Origin: Bifidobacterium breve
GTDB lineage: Bacteria > Actinomycetota > Actinomycetes > Nanopelagicales > Nanopelagicaceae
DNA: 64,000 bases
Direction of reading: 5' to 3'
NCBI GenBank assembly: GCA_945883755.1
Contig: CAMCXX010000001.1
Span: 62,001-126,000 of the forward strand
Shown here: positions 27,207-37,007 of the stretch, piece by piece
Layout of the letters: each line of letters opens with the position of its first letter
Numbering within the stretch: position 1 is the first letter of the stretch
Notes under the pieces: model-generated
What the model saw: only the letters and a program-made list of their open reading frames with translations
What the model was told of the DNA's origin: nothing
The model's database searches: none
Made by a program: the position numbers and the translations under genes

Positions 27207-27253
27207 CTTTCCTCCATTTTTAAATTTTAACTAGTGGTGCGAGGATACTCGCC

Positions 27254-27580
27254 ATGTTGGGATTTAGCACGGTAAAGCTTTCCGGCTCCTCGATGTCACC
27301 CACCTTTTTGCCAGGTGATTGGTTACTTGTTAAAAAAATAGGTAGTAACTCACACCCGCTTAAGGTAGATACGGTTTGTTTAATCGCTGACCCAGAGCGA
27401 GCTGGCATAAAACTTTTAAAGCGAGTTAAGCGGGTGAGTAGCGAAGCGGGTAGATATATCTATTGGCTAGAGGGAGATAACCCAGCCAGCACCGATTCTC
27501 GTAAGTGGGGTTGGATTGCCGCCGATGCCATTACGGAAAAGCTTATTTTTAGATACCGAAACGGGCCAAGCGCTTTATAA
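27254..27580 (+). CDS. sodX: NiSOD maturation protease (S24/S26 family, SodX)
   Basis: GSSMSPTFLPGDWLLVKK signal-peptidase-like motif, LLKRV; divergent from sodN with a 47 bp spacer. Confidence 0.88.
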   Translation: MLGFSTVKLSGSSMSPTFLPGDWLLVKKIGSNSHPLKVDTVCLIADPERAGIKLLKRVKRVSSEAGRYIYWLEGDNPASTDSRKWGWIAADAITEKLIFRYRNGPSAL

Positions 27581-27594
27581 AAACCGAGAGGTGA

Positions 27595-30500
27595 TTAGCG
27601 GGTAAAGGCTTCCATCATTAATGCGTGTTGTTCCTCTTCATGCAGATGATGATTTCCAGTGGCAGGACTTGCAGTTGCGCGGCGAGAAACACGACGCAGA
27701 TTTCGACCATTTAACTCTTCATGGGATGGGAAGGTTTCTTGTGCAGTAGCTGAAACAAATGGCCATGGTCCCTGATTTGCCGGTTCATCTTGTACCCAAA
27801 GCAATGTTGCTGATGGATGTTTTTTAATCTCGGCGATAATTTCATCAATTGGAAGTGGATATAGCTGCTCAATTCGCACAATTGCAGTTGAGCTTTCACC
27901 TAATTTTTCTCGCTCCGCGATTAAATCGTAGTAAACCTTGCCTGATGTGAAGATTAATCTCGACGCATTAATTACCTTTGAATCGGTAATCAATGGTTTA
28001 AATGTGCCATTTGTAAAATCTGCTAAGCCGCTAGCTGCAGCTTTAAGCCGCAACATAGATTTTGGTTCAAAGACAATTAATGGACGGCGAGCTGGGTTTT
28101 TCATGTGCCAACGAAGTAGATGGAAGTACGAGGCTGGAGTTGATGGCTGAGCAACTGTCATATTTTGTTCAGCAGAAAGTGTTAAGAAACGCTCGATTCG
28201 ACCTGATGAGTGATCCGGTCCCTGTCCTTCATATCCATGAGGCAAAAGAAGTACTACAGAGGAGCGCTCGCCCCACTTTTGTAGAGAGGATGAGATGAAC
28301 TCATCGATAATTGTTTGTGCACCATTAGCAAAATCACCGAACTGTGCCTCCCAAATTACTAAAGCATTCTCTCGTTCAACTGAGTAGCCGTACTCAAAGC
28401 CCATCACTGCATACTCCGATAGGAATGAGTCGTAAATATGGAATTGATTTGGATCTGAAACTAATCCACGCAGTGGGAATAGATCGGCGCCCGTCTCTTT
28501 ATCAACAACTACAGCATGGCGATTACTAAATGTGCCACGGCGAACATCTTGACCACTCATGCGAATTGGATGTCCTTCTAATAGGAGTGAGCCAAATGCC
28601 AGCATCTCACCAGTTGCCCAATCAACTGTTGCCTCATCAAGCATCTCAACTCGTTTACTTAATTGCGGAAGTAACTTTGGATGAACAGTGAAACCAGCTG
28701 GGATTGTGGTTTGAGTTGCAACAATTTTTCGAAGTATTGGTTCACCAACTGATGTATTAACAGTTTCTGGAGCTGACACAACCGGTGCCTTCCAATTTGG
28801 ATCCTCTTCGGGCTGGGTGTTGTGAACCGATGCAAATACCGCATCTAATTGCTCCTGATAATCTCGCAGAACCGCTTCAGCTTGATCAACTGTGATGTCA
28901 CCGCGACCAATTAATGCTTCGGTGTAAAGCTTTCGAGTTGAGCGCTTAGCATCAACTAATTTGTACATTAATGGTTGGGTAAAGCTTGGCTCATCACCCT
29001 CGTTGTGTCCACGGCGACGGTAGCAAATCAGGTCGATCACTACATCTTTTTTAAACTCTTGACGATAAGCAAAGGCAAGTCGAGCAATGCGAACACATGC
29101 CTCTGGATCATCACCATTTACATGAAATACCGGCGCACCAATCATCTTTGCAATATCGGTTGAGTAGGTTGAAGAACGAGCGGCATGTGGCGATGTAGTG
29201 AAGCCAACCTGGTTATTAATAATGATGTGAATTGTTCCGCCAGTGCGGTAACCCTTAAGGAGGGAGAGGGATAAAGTTTCAGAGACAACGCCCTGTCCCG
29301 CAAATGCAGCATCACCATGAAGCAGAATTGGCATAACCGGGAATGTGCTTTGTTCATCAACAGTTAAATCACCAGCTGCAGCACGCAACTTATCCTGCTT
29401 GGCGCGAGTGATACCTTCTAATACTGGATTAACCGCTTCTAAGTGTGATGGATTTGCTGCCAGATAAACCTTGGTTGTTGCACCTGATTCAGCGGTGAAA
29501 ACTCCCTTAGTACCTAAGTGGTACTTAACATCGCCTGAGCCGTGAACCTCATTGTCATGATAATGTCCTTCAAACTCTTGAAAGATTTGTCCATATGATT
29601 TACCAGCGATATTTGCTAATACATTTAAGCGACCACGGTGTGGCATACCAATTGTGACCTCATTTAAACCAGCATCAGCGGCAGCGGAGATCGCAGCATC
29701 CAACATTGGAATTACAGATTCGCCACCTTCAAGAGAGAATCGCTTTTGGCCAACAAACTTGGTTTGTAAGAATGATTCAAAGGCCTCTGCGCTATTTAAT
29801 TTTTTCAGAATTCGAAGTTGCTCTTCACGTGGCGTTGTAGGCGCACCCACCTCAACACGATCTTGAATCCATCTTCGTTCAGCTGGCTCTGAGATATACA
29901 TATACTCAACACCAACGGAGCGGCAGTATGAGTCACGAAGCACGCCAAGAATTCGGCGCAACTTCATAAATGATTTTCCACCAAAGCCACCAGTGGCAAA
30001 CTCTCGATCTAGATCCCAAAGGGTTAAGCCGTGATTTACGATATCTAAATCTGGGTGCGAGCGCTGTTTGTATGCCAGCGGATCAACATCTGCCATTAAA
30101 TGACCAGTTGTTCGGTAAGCATCAATTAATTTTTGAACACGTGCCGTCTTATTAATCTCTTCATCTTTGCCAAATTGCTTATCCACAACCCAGCGAATTG
30201 GAACATATGGAATACGCAGCGCTTCAAAGATTTCATCATAAAACTGCTCTTCACCAAGCAAAATCTCATGAATTCTGCGCAGGAAGTCGCCAGATTGTGC
30301 ACCTTGGATAATTCGATGATCGTAGGTACTAGTAAGTGTGACTACTTTGCTAATTGCTAGATCTGCAAGCGTTTCTTCATTTGCGCCATGAAACTCTGCT
30401 GGGTAATCCATAGCACCAACACCAAGAATCATGCCTTGGCCTTGAACTAAGCGAGGGATGGAGTGAACTGTGCCAATTGTTCCTGGATTAGTTAATGACA

Positions 30501-31476
30501 TTGAGGTTCCAGCAAAATCTTCAACTGTTAATGCGCCAGTACGTGCCTTACGAACCATCTCTTCATAAGCTGCCCAGAATTGACCAAAATCTAACTCTTC
30601 ACAACCTTTAATTGAAGGAACAAGTAATTGACGAGAACCATCCGCCTTTGCCAAATCGATCGCAATACCAAGATTTATATGTTCAGGGTGTGCAACCGCT
30701 GGCTTGCCATCTAATTGGGTAAAAAATGAGTTCATCTCTGGCATCGCTCGAGCCGCTTTAATCATTGCGTAACCAATTAGATGAGTAAATGAAACCTTGC
30801 CACCACGGCCACGCTTTAAGTGGTTATTAATTACGGTGCGATTATCAATCATTAACTTTGCAGGTACTGCTCGAACTGAGGTTGCAGTTGGAACAGTTAA
30901 TGAGGCCTCCATGCTTTGTACAACGCGAGCAGATACACCTCTTAATGGTTCAACAGTTGCAGCCCCAGGAGATACCAAGGTTGGAATTGGTTTAACAATT
31001 GGATCGGCAGGCTTTGCAGTAGATAATGCAATATCACTTGCAGTTGGTGCTAATTGTGATGTTGGAAGTGCAGCTGGAGCAGTTGGCGCTACGGTTACAG
31101 CTGGCGCAGTTGGTACGACGGTTGCAACGGGTGCAACTGGAGCAACTGGTGCAGTTGGCAAGATGGTTGCCGCTGGTGTAACAGGTGAAGCAGGAGTTAC
31201 TGTTTGCGAAAGTTGTTGTGATTTGGGAGTTGGCGGAACACCTCTTTGGTTTGTATTACCTTGGTTTGTATTACCTTGGTTTGAATTACTTTGGTTTGAA
31301 TTACTTTGCGGAGGAGTGGATCCACCTTTGAAATCTGCAAAGAAATCCCACCAAGCTTTATCAACTGATGCTGGATCTTGTTGGTAGCGCTCATACATCT
31401 CTTGAACTAGCCACTCATTTGGACCGAAGGTGCCACCAAAGTGATTAGCTGGTGTCTTGCCGCCGGCTGATGTCAC
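27595..31476 (-). CDS. kgd: Multifunctional 2-oxoglutarate decarboxylase/dehydrogenase E1-E2 fusion (Kgd/OdhA type)
   Basis: N-terminal EWLVQEMYERYQQDP, E2 acyltransferase domain (DHRIIQGAQSGDFL), then E1 thiamine domain GMPHRGRLNVLAN, GDAAFAGQG, RRRGHNEGDEPSFTQP. Confidence 0.96.
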   Translation of the reverse strand: MTSAGGKTPANHFGGTFGPNEWLVQEMYERYQQDPASVDKAWWDFFADFKGGSTPPQSNSNQSNSNQGNTNQGNTNQRGVPPTPKSQQLSQTVTPASPVTPAATILPTAPVAPVAPVATVVPTAPAVTVAPTAPAALPTSQLAPTASDIALSTAKPADPIVKPIPTLVSPGAATVEPLRGVSARVVQSMEASLTVPTATSVRAVPAKLMIDNRTVINNHLKRGRGGKVSFTHLIGYAMIKAARAMPEMNSFFTQLDGKPAVAHPEHINLGIAIDLAKADGSRQLLVPSIKGCEELDFGQFWAAYEEMVRKARTGALTVEDFAGTSMSLTNPGTIGTVHSIPRLVQGQGMILGVGAMDYPAEFHGANEETLADLAISKVVTLTSTYDHRIIQGAQSGDFLRRIHEILLGEEQFYDEIFEALRIPYVPIRWVVDKQFGKDEEINKTARVQKLIDAYRTTGHLMADVDPLAYKQRSHPDLDIVNHGLTLWDLDREFATGGFGGKSFMKLRRILGVLRDSYCRSVGVEYMYISEPAERRWIQDRVEVGAPTTPREEQLRILKKLNSAEAFESFLQTKFVGQKRFSLEGGESVIPMLDAAISAAADAGLNEVTIGMPHRGRLNVLANIAGKSYGQIFQEFEGHYHDNEVHGSGDVKYHLGTKGVFTAESGATTKVYLAANPSHLEAVNPVLEGITRAKQDKLRAAAGDLTVDEQSTFPVMPILLHGDAAFAGQGVVSETLSLSLLKGYRTGGTIHIIINNQVGFTTSPHAARSSTYSTDIAKMIGAPVFHVNGDDPEACVRIARLAFAYRQEFKKDVVIDLICYRRRGHNEGDEPSFTQPLMYKLVDAKRSTRKLYTEALIGRGDITVDQAEAVLRDYQEQLDAVFASVHNTQPEEDPNWKAPVVSAPETVNTSVGEPILRKIVATQTTIPAGFTVHPKLLPQLSKRVEMLDEATVDWATGEMLAFGSLLLEGHPIRMSGQDVRRGTFSNRHAVVVDKETGADLFPLRGLVSDPNQFHIYDSFLSEYAVMGFEYGYSVERENALVIWEAQFGDFANGAQTIIDEFISSSLQKWGERSSVVLLLPHGYEGQGPDHSSGRIERFLTLSAEQNMTVAQPSTPASYFHLLRWHMKNPARRPLIVFEPKSMLRLKAAASGLADFTNGTFKPLITDSKVINASRLIFTSGKVYYDLIAEREKLGESSTAIVRIEQLYPLPIDEIIAEIKKHPSATLLWVQDEPANQGPWPFVSATAQETFPSHEELNGRNLRRVSRRATASPATGNHHLHEEEQHALMMEAFTR
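31246..31305 (-). repeat. 4 x 15 bp in-frame tandem repeat encoding Asn/Gln-rich linker in the Kgd-like protein
   Basis: ttggtttgtattacc x2, ttggtttgaattact x2. Confidence 0.95.
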
Positions 31477-31684
31477 TTATTAACTCCTTCAAACTCGCTC
31501 GATCAAACTGGCTGTTATCCCAGGATTAAGGAAATTTACACTTCTTATCTTATCTCTTGAGTTAGTGCGTAAGAACCCTCAAAATTCACATAAGTAAGTG
31601 AGGACAGCCACCAAAATTACCCACCGCTTGCTTGAGTTGATTGGCCGAGTGGCGCAAATGCACTTCGACAGGCAGGGTTATCTC

Positions 31685-32404
31685 ATGAAATGGGCAATAG
31701 TTACCGGTGGCTCCCGTGGCCTTGGCTACGCCACCGCGCAAGGGTTAATTGCGCAAGGCATTTCGGTTTACATCATAGGTAAGGATGCAGCCCGAGCTGC
31801 AGAGTCTGCGCAGAAATTAGGTTGTAAGTATCGTGCGGTAGATGTTGCAGATAGTAAAAAGTTTCGAGAGGTTTTACTTGACATTACCAATGAAGCAACT
31901 GCAGATGGATTTGGTCCATTAGATATTTTAGTTTTAGCTCATGGCGTAATGAGTGAGAAGGTGTCAAAGACTTTAAAAACTAATGATGATGAGTGGCGCC
32001 GAACTCTTTCAATTAATTTAGATGCTGTCTTCACTGCGATAAATCAATTAGCACCAGCAATGGCCGAGGTACGAAATAACTCTCGCGTCATTGTTTACAG
32101 CGCATGCCTTGGCAGAATGTCAGGTCCTGGAACACATGGCGGCTTAGCTCCTTATCGAATTAGCAAGGCTGGTGTTAATGCATTAGTAAAAAACCTCTCC
32201 TATGAAACTGGAAATGGCGCTCGTGGATTCTTAGTAGATGCGATCTGTCCAAACCATTCACGAACAGATATGGGTGGACCAGATGCACCACGTTCAGCCG
32301 AAGAAGGAGCAGAAACTGCTATTTGGTTAGCAACGAGAGAGTTTGATCCGGCGGTAGATAAAACTGGTTTTCTTTGGGAGGATCGTCAGATAGTTGAGTG
32401 GTAA
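31685..32404 (+). CDS. Short-chain dehydrogenase/reductase
   Basis: MKWAIVTGGSRGLGYATAQGL, LAHGVMS, YRISKAGVNALVK. Confidence 0.92.
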   Translation: MKWAIVTGGSRGLGYATAQGLIAQGISVYIIGKDAARAAESAQKLGCKYRAVDVADSKKFREVLLDITNEATADGFGPLDILVLAHGVMSEKVSKTLKTNDDEWRRTLSINLDAVFTAINQLAPAMAEVRNNSRVIVYSACLGRMSGPGTHGGLAPYRISKAGVNALVKNLSYETGNGARGFLVDAICPNHSRTDMGGPDAPRSAEEGAETAIWLATREFDPAVDKTGFLWEDRQIVEW

Positions 32405-32431
32405 GTAATAAACAAACTCTTGAACTTTGAA

Positions 32432-32806
32432 TTATTCTTTGTATCCAAGCGCTGCTGAGATCATTGTTACCAAAGCGAGTATTGCAAGCGGAATTCCAAC
32501 TAGTAAAAAGTTTCCAGTAATCATGTAGTAGGCAACACCAAGTGCGATTAAATTAGCTAACACGGCAGGAGCTCGTCCATATGACCGCCTCTGTTTAAAG
32601 CCAATAGCTGATACCCACAGACCTGCTGACCCCAACAAGCCAAAAACTATTTCTGCCCCTAGGGCGTTTGGCAGTGAGACGGTTGAGAAGAGTGGTGCGA
32701 TTATCAGATACGAGGTGGCCAGCAAAATAATGATCGCCTCAAACTTCAAGAGATAAATCGCCCGAACTCTGGATTTTTCGAGGGCTAGCACACTTCTCCA
32801 ATTCAT
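32432..32806 (-). CDS. Hypothetical membrane protein (about 4 TM)
   Basis: Hydrophobic segments; no family recognised. Confidence 0.6.
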   Translation of the reverse strand: MNWRSVLALEKSRVRAIYLLKFEAIIILLATSYLIIAPLFSTVSLPNALGAEIVFGLLGSAGLWVSAIGFKQRRSYGRAPAVLANLIALGVAYYMITGNFLLVGIPLAILALVTMISAALGYKE

Positions 32807-32833
32807 GTTTGCATATTACCCTGTTTCTTAATC

Positions 32834-33301
32834 ATGGAGATAACCCCAAAACTACTTGCCGAAATCTACTTTGAAAATGATGGCGAGATTGATCTGCTCA
32901 CTGGTGCAATAGCGCCAAATAGACTTAATCAAATTATTGAAAGAGAGGTGAATCTAAGTAAGAGAAATTCAGAAAATTTAACAATTATCTCAGTCAATTT
33001 AGATTTTAATTCAATCACATCCATTGGGATTCAGGAACAAGTTTTAGAAATAGAATCACAATTAATCCAGATTCACTTTCAGATTAAGAGATTGCTGAGA
33101 GAGGTTGATTGCATAGGAAGAGTTTCAACTCATGGTTTTTGGGTTTTTATTAAAGTAAAAACAAGCTCTGATTCATCTAAGTTAGTTGATCGAATCAAAG
33201 AAAAAGCGCCCAGCAACTTAATAATTTCGGTAATTGATTACACCCTAGGTGAATCTCAGCTTCAGTGGTATGAAAAGATAGATAAAGAGCATTTTCAATA
33301 G
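32834..33301 (+). CDS. Degenerate GGDEF-like domain protein
   Basis: DLLTGAIAPNRLNQIIEREVNLSKR...TIISVNLDF...REVDCIGRVSTHGFWVFIKV resembles DxLTGxxNR...RxGGDEFxVxL with the active-site loop replaced. Confidence 0.55.
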   Translation: MEITPKLLAEIYFENDGEIDLLTGAIAPNRLNQIIEREVNLSKRNSENLTIISVNLDFNSITSIGIQEQVLEIESQLIQIHFQIKRLLREVDCIGRVSTHGFWVFIKVKTSSDSSKLVDRIKEKAPSNLIISVIDYTLGESQLQWYEKIDKEHFQ

Positions 33302-33500
33302 AGTTTCATCCCGTACCGTAAATTTATTTTTAACAAACCCAAGTTTTAATAAATCTACGCCTTAATCAAATCAAGTTATAACCATCGAAGTTGAACAATA
33401 AATATCACGATAAGTGAGTTTATAAACTCGTACCGTTAGGGTTTTTATTGCACCTTCCACAGTTGAAACTAACTTCACTGCATCATCACGAGAAGTGCTT

Positions 33501-34532
33501 ATGATCCTCGATATGCAGAAATTATCCGCATTTGGCTACCTACAACCATTAATGGATGACCCTGAGATTGAAGAGGTCTGGATTAACTCACCAAATCGCA
33601 TCTTTGTCGCAACCAAAGGAAAGAGCCAGCTGACTAATTTAGTTTTGCAAGAGAGTGATATTCGAGATCTTGTGGAAAGATTATTGATTTGGGGAGGGCG
33701 TCGATTAGATGTAACTAACCCATTTGTAGATGCTCGATTGCCTGATGGCAGCAGATTACATGCTGCTATTCCAGAGGTTACGGCAACGCATTGGGCGGTA
33801 AATATCAGAAAACATTTAATGCAAGGCAGTTCATTACAAGATTTAGTAGCTTTGAATTCTTTAAGTAATGAAATAGCAGAGAAGTTAACTTTTGCGGTAG
33901 AACAAGGTTTAAATATATTAATTAGTGGCGGAACCCAGGCAGGTAAAACAACCATTCTCAATGCTTGCGCTAGCGCTATCCCAGTCGATCAACGGGTAAT
34001 TAGTATTGAAGAGGTGTTTGAGTTAAAGCCAAAACTTCCAGATTGGATTGCATTACAAACTAGAACCTCCAACCTTGAAGGAGAAGGAGAGATCACCCTG
34101 CGTCGTTTAATAAAAGAGGCGTTACGGATGAGACCTTCAAGGTTAATTGTCGGAGAGGTTCGCGAGGCTGAAGCACTTGATCTACTAATTGCGTTGAACT
34201 CTGGTTTACCGGGAATGGCAACCATTCACGCAAACTCAGCCCGTTCCGCTATACAAAAACTTCAACTTCTCCCACTACTAGCTGGCGAGAACATCACCCA
34301 AGCATTTATAAACCCAGCAATAAGTACAAGCATAGATTTGATTGTTCAATGCAATATGGATTTAACTGGAAATCGAAGAGTTACTGAAATTGCGGCTGTC
34401 ACCGGTCGAGTTGAAATGAATCAAGTGGAGGTAGATTCAATTTACAAATGGAATGGCAAAGAGTACATATCTGGATTATCTAGCATTGAAAGTTTGTTTA
34501 AAATTAAAAGAAATATGACTGAAGCAAAATGA
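33501..34532 (+). CDS. Tad pilus assembly ATPase CpaF/TadA
   Basis: GGTQAGKTTILNACASAIP, RVISIEEVFEL, LRMRPSRLIVGEVREAEALDLL, GLPGMATIHANSARSAIQKL. Confidence 0.95.
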   Translation: MILDMQKLSAFGYLQPLMDDPEIEEVWINSPNRIFVATKGKSQLTNLVLQESDIRDLVERLLIWGGRRLDVTNPFVDARLPDGSRLHAAIPEVTATHWAVNIRKHLMQGSSLQDLVALNSLSNEIAEKLTFAVEQGLNILISGGTQAGKTTILNACASAIPVDQRVISIEEVFELKPKLPDWIALQTRTSNLEGEGEITLRRLIKEALRMRPSRLIVGEVREAEALDLLIALNSGLPGMATIHANSARSAIQKLQLLPLLAGENITQAFINPAISTSIDLIVQCNMDLTGNRRVTEIAAVTGRVEMNQVEVDSIYKWNGKEYISGLSSIESLFKIKRNMTEAK

Positions 34533-35197
34533 GGTTTGCCACCTACCTAACAATATTAATGATGCTCATCTTTTCTGCCGTTCTCTTAAGGGTCAGATTA
34601 AAACAAGAGGCATTAATTCGAGCCAGAAACAACGCCTTACCAGAGGTAATTGAACTCATAATCTCTGGTTTGCAATCTGGCATGTCAATATCTGAGACCC
34701 TTGAGAGCTTAGGAAATGTTGGTCCAAAGTGTGTGCAAATAGATTTTAAAAGATTTGCTACAAACATGAGAGAAGGCGGTGATTTTCAATTAGAGATTGA
34801 GAGCCTAAAAGATCAATTCAACGATGCAAATGCTGATCAATTATTTGAAACCTTGATATATGCAAATGCATTCGGTGGCAGAAACACAATAAAAATTCTG
34901 CACGAGCTAGCTGATTTTTTGACTGAAGATATTGCGATTCGATCTGAAATTATGGCTAGATTTGGCTGGATTAAAAACTCTGCTATTTTGGCTGCGATTG
35001 CACCTTGGCTATTACTACTAATCCTGCGAACTCAGGAGAGTGCGCGAATTGCTTATCAGCAGAGCACTGGCCAAATATTTCTTCTAACCGGGGTTTTCAC
35101 TTCGGTAATTGCTTACTTTTGGATGCAAAAGATTGCCCAACTACCTAAATCTAAGCGACTCTTTGTGATAGATAAAAACAGAGTGAAAGCGCTATGA
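34529..35197 (+). CDS. TadB-like type II secretion F-domain membrane protein
   Basis: T2SF-like, ALPEVIELIISGLQSGMSISETLESL; coupled to cpaF. Confidence 0.8.
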   Translation: MRFATYLTILMMLIFSAVLLRVRLKQEALIRARNNALPEVIELIISGLQSGMSISETLESLGNVGPKCVQIDFKRFATNMREGGDFQLEIESLKDQFNDANADQLFETLIYANAFGGRNTIKILHELADFLTEDIAIRSEIMARFGWIKNSAILAAIAPWLLLLILRTQESARIAYQQSTGQIFLLTGVFTSVIAYFWMQKIAQLPKSKRLFVIDKNRVKAL

Positions 35198-35811
35198 GCC
35201 GGATTAATCTATATATTCTCCTTTTAATTGCGCCGATTACCCTCTACTCATTGTTCATTATTAAAAGTGAGTTGCTCCGAATTTTATCAATTTCAAATTA
35301 CACCAAACAGCAGATGTATTTAACAAAAATATTAAGGGTAATTACCAGATCTCAGATAAATCAGGCCGAGCTAAATCAAGAGTTATCAAAGATGTTGCAA
35401 ATGCTAGCAATTATGATTTCAGCTGGTGAAAGCTCTGTTGCTGCTCTTAAATACATCAGCGAAAGGAGCAGTGGCAGATTGACCGCGCTAATCAAAGCAA
35501 GCCTAGATAATTACAAAAATAATGGTAATTTATTTAGCACTTTAGAGTATGTATCTTCAGCCACTAACTCCGCTCAAGTCCGGAGATTACTCAACGCAGT
35601 CAGAGTCTCATCTGAACGTGGTTCCCCGATACTTGATACCTTACAAAATCAGGTGCGCTCACTAAATAAAGAGATCAAGGTGAATTTATTAAATAAGGCT
35701 GGAAAGAGTGAGATTGCACTTCTTGTGCCAGTTGTTTTCTTGATTCTTCCTACCTCAATTCTCTTTGCAGTTTGGCCATCAATTTATGGTTTAAGCAACT
35801 CTGGATATTGA
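35194..35811 (+). CDS. TadC-like type II secretion F-domain membrane protein
   Basis: LSKMLQMLAIMISAGESSVAALKYIS...LNKAGKSEIALLVPVVFLILPTSILFAVWPS. Confidence 0.8.
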   Translation: MSRINLYILLLIAPITLYSLFIIKSELLRILSISNYTKQQMYLTKILRVITRSQINQAELNQELSKMLQMLAIMISAGESSVAALKYISERSSGRLTALIKASLDNYKNNGNLFSTLEYVSSATNSAQVRRLLNAVRVSSERGSPILDTLQNQVRSLNKEIKVNLLNKAGKSEIALLVPVVFLILPTSILFAVWPSIYGLSNSGY

Positions 35812-35972
35812 GCTTATCCACAGATTCCTGAAGTTTAAATCTCAGTCAATAGAGAAGTGGATACCTTTTATCGCTGGACAAATCAATACAGCCAATAACT
35901 TTTGGTTCTAGCTGATTGATCCAACTACTTAAATAAGCGGAAAGAAATAGAGAAAAAGGGAGCACTGATCAT

Positions 35973-36209
35973 ATGAAAGAGAAGTTTTTAGTAAAGATGA
36001 TCGACATTAATTTGATGATTCAAAGACAATTTAATAATGCATCAAAATCAACAGCATTTCTAAATCGAAAGAGTCGTGGGGATGTTCCAGGATGGGTTCT
36101 AGTTGTATTAATGACCACCGCTTTGGTAACTGGAATTTGGTCGATTGCAGCGCCAAAACTTACAACAATTTTGAGAAACTCATTAGATGCAATGGGTGGA
36201 ATCAAATAA
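35973..36209 (+). CDS. Candidate Flp-type small pilin
   Basis: SRGDVPGWVLVVLMTTALVTGIWSIAAPKLTTILRNSL: short polar N-term, one hydrophobic helix; position in tad locus. Confidence 0.6.
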   Translation: MKEKFLVKMIDINLMIQRQFNNASKSTAFLNRKSRGDVPGWVLVVLMTTALVTGIWSIAAPKLTTILRNSLDAMGGIK

Positions 36210-36215
36210 TAGAAA

Positions 36216-36578
36216 ATGGATTATTTCAGAGTACGAAAATTATCTCTATCATTTTCAAGTAAGGGAAATGTTGAATCTTTCCTAACCATACTTCCGCAGG
36301 TTGTGATTTTCTTAATCTCTCTGCAATTGCTTTTCCTCTCCATGAATAGAAATATTGGTGGGTATCTGGATCAAAAAAAGATATCTGAAGCGGCAATGCA
36401 AAGCAGCGCAAGAAGTGGCATGGGCGGTCAGCAAGATTACGAGAGGTTATCGATGATTGGCGGAGGCGAGCTCTTGATTAGGAATCGAGAGGTAAGTCAG
36501 CGAAATTTACTCAGCCGCTTTTGGCCCAGCAAGGTAAAGCTGCTTTCTATTGTTGTTGATGAATCAAGCATTCAATAA
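36216..36578 (+). CDS. TadE-like minor pilin / pilus protein
   Basis: N-terminal TM FLTILPQVVIFLISLQLLFLSM; location in tad operon. Confidence 0.5.
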   Translation: MDYFRVRKLSLSFSSKGNVESFLTILPQVVIFLISLQLLFLSMNRNIGGYLDQKKISEAAMQSSARSGMGGQQDYERLSMIGGGELLIRNREVSQRNLLSRFWPSKVKLLSIVVDESSIQ

Positions 36579-36587
36579 AAAATTATC

Positions 36588-37007
36588 ATGAAGTTAGGTA
36601 TCTTGCTTAGAAGCACACGAGGTTCAGCAATATCAGAGTTCTTGGTTTTCACCCTACCTTTTTTTACAGCACTACTTGTTATGGTGGTTTTAATAAATGA
36701 TAAATCTATGGCTATAAGTGAGGCAAAGAATCTTGCTCGTCAATCTGTACGAGCATTTGTTACCAGCCCTTCAAATGAGTTGGCACGGGTGAGGGCTTAT
36801 CAAGTAATTGATCTATATCAAAGCAGGTTAAGCGATGGTGAAAAATTCAAGCGAAAGATAGCGATGACAATTAATTGTTCAGAATCACCATGTTTAGTCA
36901 AAGGTGGAAAAGTTACTGTTCAAATTAAAGTGAGTGCAAGTGGTGTGAATGGATTAACCTCAGATGTAGTTGCAGAGGCCAGCGAGTTCGTCGATCTATG
37001 GCGCTAA
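36588..37007 (+). CDS. TadE-like pilus protein
   Basis: TRGSAISEFLVFTLPFFTALLVMVVL (TadE signature RGSAxxEF). Confidence 0.75.
   Translation: MKLGILLRSTRGSAISEFLVFTLPFFTALLVMVVLINDKSMAISEAKNLARQSVRAFVTSPSNELARVRAYQVIDLYQSRLSDGEKFKRKIAMTINCSESPCLVKGGKVTVQIKVSASGVNGLTSDVVAEASEFVDLWR

Noticed and set aside
30797-31387. 196-aa plus-strand ORF rich in Gly/Ala/Val
   Set aside because: Exact antisense of the A/P/T-rich linker in the Kgd-like gene; arises from codon bias, no homology
31640-31680. tRNA-Ser/Leu-like string TTGGCCGAGTGGCGCAAATGC
   Set aside because: No anticodon stem, T-arm or acceptor 3' partner could be found; coincidental similarity upstream of the SDR gene
31598-31684. N-terminal extension of the SDR ORF
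   Set aside because: Rossmann start MKWAIVTGGSRGLG fits ATG 31685
33536-33961. 141-aa minus-strand ORF
   Set aside because: Antisense to cpaF with clear Walker motifs on the plus strand
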